Program-made: the position numbers and the translations under genes | Part shown: positions 15,479 through 24,214 of the stretch, piece after piece | Position numbering within the stretch: the stretch's first letter is position 1 | Layout of the letters: the number at the start of each line of letters is the position of its first letter | Origin: an uncultured Lachnospiraceae bacterium | GTDB lineage: Bacteria; Bacillota; Clostridia; Lachnospirales; Lachnospiraceae | Length of the DNA: 30,648 nt | Direction of reading: 5' to 3' | Assembly (NCBI GenBank): GCA_910583815.1 | Contig: CAJTZB010000008.1 | Coordinates: forward strand, 1-30,648 | The notes under the pieces: generated by a model | Seen by the model: the letters and a program-made list of their open reading frames with translations, nothing else | Told to the model about the DNA's origin: nothing | The model's database searches: none

Positions 15479-16855
15479 CTATTTTCCCATACAGAATTCC
15501 TTAAATATCATATTTACCAAATCCTCATCTACTGCTTCCCCAATAATCTCGCCAAGCATCTGATAAGCATTCATCAAATCAATGGAATAAAAATCTTCCG
15601 GCATATGCTTGTCCAGACTAAGCAGCACTTGCAGCAAGCTCTCTTTTGCTTCCTTTAGTGCCTGCTCATGCCGCAAGCTCGTAATAAATACTTCTTCTTT
15701 TCTGTCAATCAGCCCTTGATAAAACATATGCTCAATAATTTCTGAAAGCTGCTCGATTCCCTGCTCCTGCTTGGCAGAAATCTCAAGTACCTGTTTCTCT
15801 GTCTTCTCTCTAAGTTCCTGTGCAGTCACAAGCGCCGGAAGATCAGATTTATTAAGCAAAACAACTGCTTTTTTTCCCTTAAGTATTTCAATAACAGCTT
15901 CATCATTCTCATCCAAAGGCCTCGTAGCGTCCGCCACATAAAGCAGCAAATCTGCTGTTTCTGCTTCTTTTCTTGCCTTTTCTACCCCGATTTTCTCTAC
16001 AGTATCTGAAGTAGTCCGAATGCCTGCAGTATCAACAATCCGAAGTGCAACACCTTTTAACTGAATCAGTTCTTCCAATGTATCTCTTGTCGTTCCTGGA
16101 ATCTCCGTGACAATTGCACGTTCTTCCCCTACAAGAGCATTTAAAAGCGTTGATTTTCCGGCATTTGGTTTTCCTAAAATAACAGTACGAATACCTTCTT
16201 TAATAATTTTCCCATCCGCAGCATGGGAGAGCAGTTCCTCCAACTGTGTTATGCTTTGCTCTGTATGCTCTCTCAAAGTTTCCTCAAACCCATCTAAGCT
16301 GATATGTTCCGGATCATCCAAGGCCGCTTCAATCCACGCAGTATCCCTTAAAATATCTTCTCGAAGTCCTGAAATTTTCCTATAAAGGCTTCCGCCCAGC
16401 TGCCGCACCGAATTCTGCATTGCCTGCTCATTAGCCGCATGGATTAAATCAATAACAGCTTCTGCTTGGGATAAGTCTATTCTTCCATTTAAAAATGCAC
16501 GCTTTGTAAATTCCCCCGGTTCTGCAAGTCTTGCACCATGAGAAAGCACAAGCCTCAGTACCTTCTTTGTCACGAGTATACCACCGTGACAATTGATTTC
16601 CACAATATTCTCTTTTGTATAAGTATTCGGCGCTTTCATGACAGAGAGCAAAACTTCATCCACTATGGCATCCTCTTGTCTAATCGTCCCATAGTGCATT
16701 GTATGCGATGCCATTTCTGACAGCCTCTTTTTTCCTGTCTTTGGCACAAACAGTTCCTCTGCTATACGAAATGCCTCTGTACCACTGATGCGAATAATGC
16801 TGATTCCTGCATTTGTTGTTCCCGTTGCAACCGCTGCAATTGTGTCCTGCCCCAT
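15479..16855 (-). CDS. mnmE: tRNA modification GTPase MnmE
   Basis: About 458 residues. The N-terminal tetrahydrofolate-binding domain begins DTIAAVATGTTNAGISIIRISG. The inserted GTPase domain has the P loop GKPNAGKSTLLNAL near residue 225, IPGTTRDTLEE, DTAGIR and LLNKSDLP. The protein ends in FCMGK, which supplies the CxGK catalytic cysteine. It is the partner of MnmG. I use ATG 16855, preceded by AAAGGG at about 8 bases, over an in-frame ATG at 16873 with no ribosome site. A hairpin (16882-16908) lies in its leader. Confidence 0.97.
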   Translation of the reverse strand: MGQDTIAAVATGTTNAGISIIRISGTEAFRIAEELFVPKTGKKRLSEMASHTMHYGTIRQEDAIVDEVLLSVMKAPNTYTKENIVEINCHGGILVTKKVLRLVLSHGARLAEPGEFTKRAFLNGRIDLSQAEAVIDLIHAANEQAMQNSVRQLGGSLYRKISGLREDILRDTAWIEAALDDPEHISLDGFEETLREHTEQSITQLEELLSHAADGKIIKEGIRTVILGKPNAGKSTLLNALVGEERAIVTEIPGTTRDTLEELIQLKGVALRIVDTAGIRTTSDTVEKIGVEKARKEAETADLLLYVADATRPLDENDEAVIEILKGKKAVVLLNKSDLPALVTAQELREKTEKQVLEISAKQEQGIEQLSEIIEHMFYQGLIDRKEEVFITSLRHEQALKEAKESLLQVLLSLDKHMPEDFYSIDLMNAYQMLGEIIGEAVDEDLVNMIFKEFCMGK

Positions 16856-16881
16856 GCCGCTCACCCTTTCCATAAGCAGAA

Positions 16882-16908
16882 AAGGTGTCCCATCCGCTGA
16901 GACACCTT
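16882..16908 (-). terminator. attenuator-like hairpin between jag and mnmE
   Basis: AAGGTGTC (16882-16889) pairs with GACACCTT (16901-16908). On the minus strand the stem is followed by TTTTCT. The T-run is short, so it may only reduce read-through from jag into mnmE. Confidence 0.5.
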
Positions 16909-16918
16909 CCTTAGCTTT

Positions 16919-17695
16919 TTATTCTTCTGTCTTCTCTTCTGGTTCCTCTACGGTTTCCGTATTGCCATATGGATATGGCTTGCGGTAGCCTGCTGGCTTA
17001 TGATAGCTGCTTCTGTGGTAGTTGCTGTTTCTATTGCCGTAATATCTTCCGCTTCCGTATTCCTTTACGCCCTTCCGTAATGTCACAACCACTTTACGGT
17101 ATGGCTCTTCGCCTTCGCTGTGAGTCTCCACAAACTTATCATTCTGCAAGGCAGAATGGATAATCCTTCTTTCATATGGATTCATCGGCTCTAAGGAAAC
17201 GCTTCTCCTTGTTTTCTTTACCTTAAATGCAATGTTCTTTGCAAGGTTCTCCAGAGTTTCTTTTCTTCTCTCTCTGTAATTCTCAGTATCCAGCTTTACT
17301 TTAATATAATCCTCACTGCCCTTATTGAGGACAAGGCTGACCAAATACTGCAAAGAATCCAATGTCTGTCCGCGCTTTCCTATTAAAACACCCATCTCAT
17401 CGCCGACTACATCAATGCTCATTGTCTTCTCTTCTTCATTAAAATCAACTTTGATTTCCGGCTTGATGTTCATCTGCTCAAAAACACTCTCCAGAAACTC
17501 TAATGCTGTATCTTTGATTGTCTTTTTAAATGCCACACGGATTCTTGCAGGCTTCTTATTTAAACCAAGGAAACCACTGCTTTCTTTTTCAATAACTTCA
17601 TATTCAATATTGTCACTCGTTGTCTCAAGGCGAATTAATGCTTCTGTAACCGCATCATCTACTGTTTTTCCTGTAATTTCAATCCACTCTCTCAT
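16919..17695 (-). CDS. jag: RNA-binding protein Jag/KhpB
   Basis: A 258-residue protein. The Jag N-terminal domain covers residues 1-50 (EITGKTVDDAVTEALIRL, SGFLGLNKKPARI). The KH domain has GVLIGKRGQTLDSLQYLVSL, and the R3H domain has NPYERRIIHSALQ and PYRKVVVTLRKG. In Gram-positive bacteria it binds RNA and influences cell division and envelope synthesis. The last 45 residues are a low-complexity tail rich in Tyr, Arg, Asn and Ser ending in a Glu-rich stretch, longer than I expect for the family. It starts 21 bases after yidC ends, the usual pairing. Confidence 0.95.
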   Translation of the reverse strand: MREWIEITGKTVDDAVTEALIRLETTSDNIEYEVIEKESSGFLGLNKKPARIRVAFKKTIKDTALEFLESVFEQMNIKPEIKVDFNEEEKTMSIDVVGDEMGVLIGKRGQTLDSLQYLVSLVLNKGSEDYIKVKLDTENYRERRKETLENLAKNIAFKVKKTRRSVSLEPMNPYERRIIHSALQNDKFVETHSEGEEPYRKVVVTLRKGVKEYGSGRYYGNRNSNYHRSSYHKPAGYRKPYPYGNTETVEEPEEKTEE

Positions 17696-17716
17696 AAACT
17701 ATGCTCTCCCCATGTT

Positions 17717-18937
17717 TTATTTTTTTAAAATATTTGCATAATCTGAAATACTCTTGCCGCCTGCTGTTGTTACCTTGTTCTCAGGAGCAGTATAGGTTTT
17801 ATTTGCTGCATTGGCATAAGTGGCTGTTGTTCCTCTGGAAGAAGTATTGATATTTTTGGTCTGTGCTTTTGCAAGTTCCGCCATCTTTGTCCCTTGCTCA
17901 ATACCCATCTTTGCTTTCCGTTTGTTCTGCTTCTCCACATTTTTCTGAATCATTTCGTCCAAGTCCATGCGGTCAATATGACGGTTAATAATAAACTGGG
18001 AAATAATTGTAACAACTGTACTTGCTACCCAGTAAATACCGATACAGATTGGGAACATCCAACACATAAAACCGGACACAAACGGCATAATGTAGAGCAT
18101 GCTGTTCATGCTCTGAGCCATTGCGCTCTCATTGTTCTTGTTCTGATTCTTATTTGTACTCGCCATTGAAAGCTTTGACTGAAGCAGCTGCGTTGCAACG
18201 GCCAATACCGGAATCAGAAGGGCAAGGCTGAATCCATAATGCGACGGTGTATTTAAAATATTTGCACCACCAATAGAGTGGATGTCATTAATTTTGGTAA
18301 CGGTCGTCGTAATCGTCTCAGAAAGTGCCGGAAACTGTTCTGTCAATGCTTCCCACTGTTCTGTACCAAACTTTGTCATAATATCAATCAGATGGTTATT
18401 AGTAAGTACATTGTCGCCTATTTCCGCAAATTTGCTTGTTGCTACGCCAACTGTAGATGCTATCTCAGTCATATAAGAAAAATAATCTACGGACTTCAGG
18501 CTCTCTGCAATCGTATTATACAACACATAAATATCATCAACATAAGCAGGAATTGCGTAAATTACACGATAAAGAGCAAACATAATAGGAAGTGTAATCA
18601 GCATTGGAAGGCAGCCCGACATAGGATTTGCCCCATACTTCTCATAAACTGCCTGCTGCTCTAATTGCTGCATCCGAATGGATTGCTCGTCCTTTTTTCC
18701 CTTATATTTCTCCGTAATTTTACTTAACTCTGGAGACATCTTTGATGAAAGCTTTGAAAACCTCTGCTGCTTAATTGTCAAAGGGGTCATCAGAAGTTTT
18801 GTTACAATAGTAAATAAAACAACAGTAACTGCAACATTTTCAATTCCAATAACTCCCAATAATTCATATAAAAGATTAAATACCTGTCCAAATACCCAGG
18901 CAAACGGCTTTAAGATACCGCCGATTTGTGTCAGCAT
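17717..18937 (-). CDS. yidC: membrane protein insertase YidC/OxaA
   Basis: About 406 residues with five hydrophobic segments: GILKPFAWVFGQVFNLLYEL, NVAVTVVLFTIVTKLLMTPL, GCLPMLITLPIMFALYRVIY, FSLALLIPVLAVATQLL, and a long C-terminal double segment ending TIISQFIINRHID. KQQRFSKLSSKM carries the groove arginine. It inserts and folds membrane proteins. No lipoprotein signal is seen. I use ATG 18937 (GGA about 7 bases upstream); an in-frame TTG at 18949 is possible. An extended -10 (TGGTAAAAT on minus, 18961-18953) sits so close that the leader would be about ten bases. The C terminus is a Thr- and Asn-rich cytosolic tail. Confidence 0.94.
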   Translation of the reverse strand: MLTQIGGILKPFAWVFGQVFNLLYELLGVIGIENVAVTVVLFTIVTKLLMTPLTIKQQRFSKLSSKMSPELSKITEKYKGKKDEQSIRMQQLEQQAVYEKYGANPMSGCLPMLITLPIMFALYRVIYAIPAYVDDIYVLYNTIAESLKSVDYFSYMTEIASTVGVATSKFAEIGDNVLTNNHLIDIMTKFGTEQWEALTEQFPALSETITTTVTKINDIHSIGGANILNTPSHYGFSLALLIPVLAVATQLLQSKLSMASTNKNQNKNNESAMAQSMNSMLYIMPFVSGFMCWMFPICIGIYWVASTVVTIISQFIINRHIDRMDLDEMIQKNVEKQNKRKAKMGIEQGTKMAELAKAQTKNINTSSRGTTATYANAANKTYTAPENKVTTAGGKSISDYANILKK

Positions 18938-19002
18938 AATGAAATCCAAATTATTTTACCACTCATGCGCCAAGAACGCATACCTTTCCATTTTTGATAA
19001 AA

Positions 19003-19043
19003 AATTGCCACAAGTGGCAATTACAAATCTGCTCCGCAGATTT
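19003..19043 (-). terminator. intrinsic terminator after yidD, with a second hairpin before it
   Basis: On the minus strand the first hairpin is AAATCTGC-GGA-GCAGATTT (19043-19025). The second is TTGCCAC-TT-GTGGCAA (19020-19005), followed by TTTTTT. The second has all the marks of a strong terminator and ends the rpmH-rnpA-yidD unit before yidC. Confidence 0.8.
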
Positions 19044-19084
19044 AGGAACAAATGCACCGCTTCCTAAACGAGAAAAAAATATGG

Positions 19085-19297
19085 CTAAGGTACAGGGTCA
19101 TATCCGCCTTTATGAAAAGGATGACAGCGAAGTATCCTTTTTGCAGCAAGATAAGAACCTTTGACTACGCCATATTTTTCCAATGCTTCCATTGCATACT
19201 GAGAACAGGTAGGCACATAAATACATGTAGGTCTACCCTTTAAAGGAGATATATATTTCCGATATAATTTTATAAGCCGAATCAACACTTTTTTCAT
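19085..19297 (-). CDS. yidD: membrane protein insertion efficiency factor YidD
   Basis: A 70-residue protein with the invariant core PTCSQYAMEALEKYG and RILRCHPFHKGGYDPVP, plus an N-terminal amphipathic stretch (VLIRLIKLYRKYISPLKG). It helps YidC-dependent insertion at the inner face of the membrane. Its ATG overlaps the rnpA stop as ATGA, which implies coupled translation. Confidence 0.97.
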   Translation of the reverse strand: MKKVLIRLIKLYRKYISPLKGRPTCIYVPTCSQYAMEALEKYGVVKGSYLAAKRILRCHPFHKGGYDPVP

Positions 19298-19623
19298 ATT
19301 AATATTTTATGCAGCTTTACCAAATGCACAAATGCACTCTCTATATCATGATAACTCTTGCCTTTCGCTGCTGCCCTTGCAATGACCGCAATGTCCCAAC
19401 CACTATGGAACTTCTCATTATTCAATCTGAAGCTTTCTCTTAACAATCTGGCGATTCTATGCCTCACTACACTGTTGCCGACTTTTTTGCTTACTGAAAT
19501 TCCAAGCCGGTTTTCTTCTCTGCCGCTTTTCACAACATACATTACGAGATACTTATTTGCGTAGGATTTTCCGTTTTTGTATACATTTTTGAATTCGTCG
19601 CTTTTTTTAATAGACTGTATCAA
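19294..19623 (-). CDS. rnpA: ribonuclease P protein component
   Basis: A 109-residue basic protein that binds the RNase P RNA and helps process tRNA 5' ends. The signature is GISVSKKVGNSVVRHRIARLLRESFR. The start is TTG at 19623, backed by AGAGGAG eight bases upstream and by the family's N-terminal pattern (IKKSDEFKNVYKNGKSYAN). It sits between rpmH and yidD; a hairpin after rpmH probably lowers its expression relative to L34. Confidence 0.96.
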   Translation of the reverse strand: MIQSIKKSDEFKNVYKNGKSYANKYLVMYVVKSGREENRLGISVSKKVGNSVVRHRIARLLRESFRLNNEKFHSGWDIAVIARAAAKGKSYHDIESAFVHLVKLHKILI

Positions 19624-19674
19624 TCACGTATCTCCTCTGATATGACCTTATATTTGTCATGAATAAAGAAGAAA

Positions 19675-19693
19675 GGTCACAGTTACTGCGACC
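19675..19693 (-). terminator. attenuating hairpin between rpmH and rnpA
   Basis: On the minus strand GGTCGCAG-TAA-CTGTGACC is followed by TTTCTTCTTT. It starts at the rpmH stop codon. The interrupted T-run suggests partial termination, which would give more rpmH than rnpA mRNA. Confidence 0.65.
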
Positions 19694-19830
19694 TAAGCGG
19701 ATAATTGATGTCTTCCCTTTGCTCTTCTTCTTGCTAATACTTTTCTGCCGTTGGCAGTACTCATTCTGGAACGGAACCCATGAACCTTGGATCTCTGTCT
19801 CTTCTTTGGCTGAAATGTCATCTTTGCCAT
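19693..19830 (-). CDS. rpmH: 50S ribosomal protein L34
   Basis: A 45-residue, highly basic protein that reads MAKMTFQPKKRQRSKVHGFR and continues through STANGRKVLARRRAKGR to HQLSA. This is the complete L34 pattern, with one extra N-terminal residue compared with the usual 44. ATG at 19830 is preceded by a near-perfect AAGGAGGTG. Its promoter is at 19925-19953. It is the first gene of the leftward unit from the origin. Confidence 0.97.
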   Translation of the reverse strand: MAKMTFQPKKRQRSKVHGFRSRMSTANGRKVLARRRAKGRHQLSA

Positions 19831-19924
19831 CTCGTTACACCTCCTTTATATTCCTTATACAAACACATATCTTTACTAAAAAGGTATATGCAGATTTCAT
19901 CGATTCTAAAGTAACAGCATTCTT

Positions 19925-19953
19925 ATTATAGTAGAAAACCAAAAGCGCGTCAA
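19925..19953 (-). promoter_or_regulatory. sigma-A promoter of rpmH-rnpA-yidD
   Basis: On the minus strand TTGACG (19953-19948) and TATAAT (19930-19925) are 17 bases apart, close to consensus. The leader to rpmH is about 90 bases. Confidence 0.85.
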
Positions 19954-20046
19954 GCAGTTTTTTACTCTTTTTTGGATAGCACCCATGCACAGACAATGCC
20001 ATATCTACCTGACTAAAAAATACAGCAACTCAAGCTGTCACACTAT

Positions 20047-20075
20047 TTGCAATTTGAGCTTTTTTTTGTTATAAT
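20047..20075 (+). promoter_or_regulatory. sigma-A promoter of dnaA
   Basis: TTGCAA (20047-20052), a 17-base spacer, and TATAAT (20070-20075). Transcription would begin at about 20082, which argues against ATG 20085 as the start codon. I find no good DnaA box in the 281-bp rpmH-dnaA gap (19831-20111). Confidence 0.8.
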
Positions 20076-20111
20076 AAATTAAGTATGCACTTAGAAAGGT
20101 ATGGTAATTAC

Positions 20112-21452
20112 GTGGAAAAGCAAATAAGAGAAAAATGGAATACGATTTTAGACTATATGAAGCACGAGTACGACATCACAGATGTTGCTTATCGTACCTG
20201 GCTGCTTCCTCTGTCGGTCTATTCCGTCAATGGCGATATGGTTACATTGTCTGTAGATGACTCAAAAATCGGCGCAATCAGCCTGGATTTTATCAAAAAC
20301 AAATATGGACTATTTTTGAAAACTGCCATTGCAGAAGTATTAAACCATGACTTTGAGCTGAACTTTATTTTAAAAAGCAATGCTGCCGCAGAGGTTTCTT
20401 CTTCCAAAACCAAAAACGACAGTTCCGCAAACTTAAATCCAAAGTACACGTTTGATACCTTCGTCATTGGACCAAACAACAGCTTTGCCCATGCAGCAGC
20501 CCTTGCTGTGGCAGAATCTCCAGCAGAAATTTACAATCCTTTGTTTATTTATGGAGGCGTTGGTCTTGGCAAGACGCACTTAATGCATTCTATTGCACAC
20601 TATATCTTAGAGCGTAATTCCGAAGCAAAGGTGATGTATGTCACAAGTGAAAAGTTCACAAATGAACTAATTCAGTCTATCCGCAATAAAACAACACCTG
20701 ACTTCCGTGAAAAATATCGGAATATCGATGTCCTTTTGATTGACGATATTCAGTTTATTATAGGAAAGGAAAGCACGCAGGAAGAATTTTTCCATACGTT
20801 CAATACCCTGCATGAATCCAAGAAACAGATTATTATTTCCAGTGACCGGCCTCCAAAAGACATCCAGACATTAGAGGACCGTCTTCGTTCTCGTTTTGAA
20901 TGGGGACTGATTACAGACATACAAAGCCCTCTTTACGAAACCAGAATGGCCATCTTAAATAAAAAAGTAGAAAGCGATGGTCTTTTTATTGAAAATGAAA
21001 TTTTGGAGTTTATCGCTGCCAACATCAAATCCAATATCCGTGAGCTGGAAGGAAGCCTAAATAAATTAGTTGCCCTTTCCCGCCTAAAGAAAAAGGAAAT
21101 CAACATGGAACTTGTGGAAGAAGCCATCCAAGACTATATCAGCATTGACAACCACAAAACCATTACCCTTCCTTATATTGTTGATATTGTTGCAGACCAT
21201 TTTGGACTTACTTCACAGGAAATCTACTCAAAAAACAGAAGCAGCAAAATCGCATATCCTAGACAGATTGCAATGTATCTATGCCGCAAATGCATTGGCA
21301 TGTCGCTTTCAGACATTGGAAAATCTATGGGAAACAAAGACCATACTACTGTATTGCATGGCTGCAACAAAATTGAAGATGATTTAAAAAACGATATCTC
21401 TCTTCAGAATACGGTTGATGTCCTGATTAAAAAAATCAATCCGCAGTCATAA
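20112..21452 (+). CDS. dnaA: chromosomal replication initiator DnaA
   Basis: About 446 residues. Domain I begins EKQIREKWNTILDYM. The AAA+ domain has the Walker A GGVGLGKTHLMHSI near residue 150, Walker B VLLIDDIQFI and RDRLRSRFEWGL-type sensor and box VII residues (DRLRSRFEWG). Domain IV carries the DnaA signature GNKDHTTVLHGCNKI. It binds DnaA boxes and opens the origin. I chose GTG 20112 (AAAGG about 12 bases upstream) because the in-frame ATG at 20085 would lie about 3 bases from the predicted transcript start and adds residues not expected in the family; the choice is not certain. Confidence 0.96.
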   Translation: MEKQIREKWNTILDYMKHEYDITDVAYRTWLLPLSVYSVNGDMVTLSVDDSKIGAISLDFIKNKYGLFLKTAIAEVLNHDFELNFILKSNAAAEVSSSKTKNDSSANLNPKYTFDTFVIGPNNSFAHAAALAVAESPAEIYNPLFIYGGVGLGKTHLMHSIAHYILERNSEAKVMYVTSEKFTNELIQSIRNKTTPDFREKYRNIDVLLIDDIQFIIGKESTQEEFFHTFNTLHESKKQIIISSDRPPKDIQTLEDRLRSRFEWGLITDIQSPLYETRMAILNKKVESDGLFIENEILEFIAANIKSNIRELEGSLNKLVALSRLKKKEINMELVEEAIQDYISIDNHKTITLPYIVDIVADHFGLTSQEIYSKNRSSKIAYPRQIAMYLCRKCIGMSLSDIGKSMGNKDHTTVLHGCNKIEDDLKNDISLQNTVDVLIKKINPQS

Positions 21453-21453
21453 C

Positions 21454-21711
21454 TTATCCCCAATCCGTGGATAAAACTTGTTTAAACTCTGTTGATAGTC
21501 TGTGAATTTATGTGGATAATTTTTAAAACTTTCTGACAGAATGAAAAAGCTATTTTATTTTTTAAAAAGATTCCCACATAAAATCCATTGGGGAATCCAC
21601 AGCCAAACATAGAAAAAAAGCCTGTCCATCCTACACTTTTAAGGCTTATCCACAAAAGCACAGGCACCTAATAATACTACGATAATATATTAATTCTTTT
21701 ATTACTTACGG
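21454..21711 (+). other. oriC: replication origin oriC (dnaA-dnaN gap)
   Basis: The gap holds two perfect DnaA boxes, TGTGGATAA (21511-21519) and TTATCCACA (21646-21654), and two with one mismatch, TTATCCCCA (21454-21462) and CGTGGATAA (21466-21474). GAATCCACA (21591-21599) is a weaker site. After the last perfect box come a short GC-containing stretch and then trinucleotide-periodic CTA-ATA-ATA-CTA (21668-21679), resembling but not matching exactly the DnaA-trio of Bacillus. A very AT-rich stretch (21681-21707) follows, the likely unwinding site. Confidence 0.9.
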
Positions 21712-21741
21712 CGCAGGAGCAGCGCAGAAATGAGGAGAACA

Positions 21742-22851
21742 ATGAAAATTTTATGCAGCAAGGCAGAAATTCTGAATGGTGTCAATATTGCATCCAAAGC
21801 AGTCCCTGCGAAATCTACCATGCCGATTTTAGAATGCATCATTATCCAAGTAACAGATAATACAATTAAATTCATTACAAACGATATGGAACTTGGCATC
21901 GAAACAATGATAAGCGGAACCATTATCGAAGCAGGAAGCGTAGCAGTCAATGCTAAAATCTTTTCAGACATTATCAGGAAGCTTCCTGACAATGATGTAA
22001 ACATTGAAACAGATGCTTCCTATATGTTAACAATCCAGTGTGAAAAGTCTGTTTTTACAATTGCAGGAAAGAGCAGTGAAGAGTTTCCGGCACTTCCTAA
22101 AATAGAAAAAAGAGATGCACTTGTGCTTTCTCAGTTTTCCTTAAAAGAAATTATCCGTCAGACTGTATTCTCTATTTCTGACAATGAAAGCAATAAAATT
22201 ATGACGGGAGAACTGTTTGAAATAAGCGGAACGGAATTTAAAGCAGTCACCTTAGACGGACATCGTATTTCCATCCGCAAGATTTCCTTAAAAGAAGAAT
22301 ATAAAGCAACAAAAGTAATCGTACCGGGAAAAACTCTATTGGAAATCAGCAAAATATTATCAGGGGAAGCAGAGGAAGAAGTACATATCTATTTCACCGA
22401 CAGACATATTTTATTTGAATTCAGCAGCACGATCGTCCTTTCTCGTCTGATTGAAGGAGAATATTATAAAATTAATCAAATGTTTTCCGGGGATCATGAA
22501 ACAAAGTTTACAATCAACCGGAAGGTATTCCTTGACTGTATTGACCGTGCGACTCTTCTGATTAAAGAATCAGAAAAAAAGCCGATTATCCTTGGAATAA
22601 ACGATACTGTACTAGAGCTGAAAATTAACTCTACCATTGGTTCCATGAATGAAGATATAGACATCATAAAAGAGGGAAAGGATATTTTAATTGGCTTCAA
22701 TCCGAAATTTTTAATCGAGGCGCTCCGTGTGATTGATGATGAAGAAGTTACGATCTATATGACCAATCCAAAAGCTCCTTGTTTCATAAGAAATCAGGAA
22801 GAAACTTATATTTATCTGATTCTTCCGGTGAATTTTGCCTCAGCACGTTAA
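21742..22851 (+). CDS. dnaN: DNA polymerase III beta subunit (sliding clamp)
   Basis: About 369 residues, beginning MKILCSKAEILNGVNIASKA; VPAKSTMPILECIIIQ and the ending FIRNQEETYIYLILPVNF are typical of the clamp. Two molecules form the ring that tethers polymerase to DNA. ATG 21742 matches the family N terminus and has AGGAG just upstream; an in-frame ATG at 21730 would add MRRT. It follows the origin and precedes the S4 protein and recF. Confidence 0.97.
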   Translation: MKILCSKAEILNGVNIASKAVPAKSTMPILECIIIQVTDNTIKFITNDMELGIETMISGTIIEAGSVAVNAKIFSDIIRKLPDNDVNIETDASYMLTIQCEKSVFTIAGKSSEEFPALPKIEKRDALVLSQFSLKEIIRQTVFSISDNESNKIMTGELFEISGTEFKAVTLDGHRISIRKISLKEEYKATKVIVPGKTLLEISKILSGEAEEEVHIYFTDRHILFEFSSTIVLSRLIEGEYYKINQMFSGDHETKFTINRKVFLDCIDRATLLIKESEKKPIILGINDTVLELKINSTIGSMNEDIDIIKEGKDILIGFNPKFLIEALRVIDDEEVTIYMTNPKAPCFIRNQEETYIYLILPVNFASAR

Positions 22852-22902
22852 AATATTGTTTTTCAATTCTATAAAGTAAGGAAAAGGAGCACAAACATTA
22901 AA

Positions 22903-23112
22903 ATGGAAATAGTTAAACTGAGAGAAGAGTACATTAAGCTCGGGCAGGCGTTAAAAGCAGCCGGTATGGTAGGATCCGGAGTAGAGGCAAAGATTGTAAT
23001 CTGCGATGGGCAGGTTCAGGTAAACAAGGAAACAGAATGCAGGCGCGGAAGGAAGCTTTATGATGGAGATATTGTTTCCTTTCAGGGAAAAGAAATTAAA
23101 ATCGTAAAATGA
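22903..23112 (+). CDS. S4-domain RNA-binding protein, YaaA type
   Basis: A 69-residue protein made almost entirely of an S4 fold: YIKLGQALKAAGMVGSGVEA and VQVNKETECRRGRKLYDGDIV. This small protein sits between dnaN and recF in most Firmicutes and is thought to bind RNA or ribosomes. AAGGAG is 13 bases before ATG 22903, unusually far; an ATT at 22897 would have ideal spacing and add two residues. Its stop overlaps the recF start as ATGA. Confidence 0.93.
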   Translation: MEIVKLREEYIKLGQALKAAGMVGSGVEAKIVICDGQVQVNKETECRRGRKLYDGDIVSFQGKEIKIVK

Positions 23113-24188
23113 TAGTAAAGCAGATTGAACTGAATAATTTCAGAAATTATGAAATTCTGTCCCTTCCTCTGTCAGAAGAAATCAACATTTTGTATGGAGA
23201 TAATGCGCAAGGAAAGACGAATATACTGGAAGCTATTTACCTTTGCAGTACGACAAAGTCGCACAAGGGGAGCAAAGACAGGGAAATGATACGGCTTGGC
23301 ACGGATGAGGCACATGTGAGGATGCAGTTAAAAAAGGCAGACATTCCCCATAAGGTCGATATGCATCTAAAGAAAAACAAGTCCAAAGGCGTGGCAATTG
23401 ATGGGATTCCTATCAGGAAGTCATCAGAGCTGTTTGGACTGATGAATGTTGTGTTTTTCTCGCCGGAAGACTTGAGCATGATGAAAAATGGCCCGGGGGA
23501 GAGGCGGCGCTTTATGGATTTGGAACTGTGCCAGCTGAACCAATGGTATCTCATTTATCTATCTAACTATAACAAGATATTGATGCAGAGGAATAATCTG
23601 CTAAAACAAGTCGGTTACAACAAGAAATTAATGGAAACAATGGAAGTATGGGACAGCCAGCTTTTAGAGTATGGAACACATATTATTAAAGCAAGGGCAA
23701 ACTTTCTTGAAGAGCTGAACCTTCTGGTAGGAGGAATCCATGAAAGACTCTCCGGAGGAAAAGAAACTCTGACGGTTTCCTATGAGCCAAGCGTTGCAGC
23801 GGAGTTTTATGAAGAAAAACTAAAACTTTCTTTGGAAAGAGATGTTTACCAAAAAGCAACGGGATATGGGCCACATAGGGATGATATTGTCTTTTTTATT
23901 GGAGGGGAGAATGTGAAACTGTTTGCTTCGCAAGGGCAGCAGAGGACAGCGGCGCTTTCCCTGAAGCTTGCAGAAATTGAACTGGTCAAACGGAAAATAG
24001 GAGAAAATCCGGTGCTTTTGCTGGATGATGTGCTTTCAGAATTGGATAGGAAAAGGCAGCGTCACCTGTTGGATGGTATTGAAGGGATTCAAACTGTCAT
24101 TACCTGTACGGGCCTTGAAGAATTTGTTGGGGACCGCAGAAGGTTTAATCATATCTGTCATGTGACAGAAGGAACCGTTACATCATGA
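23109..24188 (+). CDS. recF: DNA replication and repair protein RecF
   Basis: A 359-residue SMC-like ATPase that helps load RecA at gapped DNA. Walker A is GDNAQGKTNILEAIYL near residue 30, the signature LFASQGQQRTAALSLKLAE and Walker B VLLLDDVLSELDRKRQ are complete. Translation is coupled to the S4 gene by a 4-base overlap. A leader hairpin lies between it and gyrB. Confidence 0.97.
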   Translation: MIVKQIELNNFRNYEILSLPLSEEINILYGDNAQGKTNILEAIYLCSTTKSHKGSKDREMIRLGTDEAHVRMQLKKADIPHKVDMHLKKNKSKGVAIDGIPIRKSSELFGLMNVVFFSPEDLSMMKNGPGERRRFMDLELCQLNQWYLIYLSNYNKILMQRNNLLKQVGYNKKLMETMEVWDSQLLEYGTHIIKARANFLEELNLLVGGIHERLSGGKETLTVSYEPSVAAEFYEEKLKLSLERDVYQKATGYGPHRDDIVFFIGGENVKLFASQGQQRTAALSLKLAEIELVKRKIGENPVLLLDDVLSELDRKRQRHLLDGIEGIQTVITCTGLEEFVGDRRRFNHICHVTEGTVTS

Positions 24189-24214
24189 AATGGAAAAGTC
24201 TCTTAAAATAGTGT

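Noticed and set aside
19005..19020. TTGCCACAAGTGGCAA as a protein operator
   Set aside because: On the minus strand it is followed at once by TTTTTT and lies after yidD, so a terminator explains it better.
19831..20111. DnaA boxes in the rpmH-dnaA gap
   Set aside because: The best match by eye (TTTGGATAG near 19972) has two or more mismatches and stands alone.
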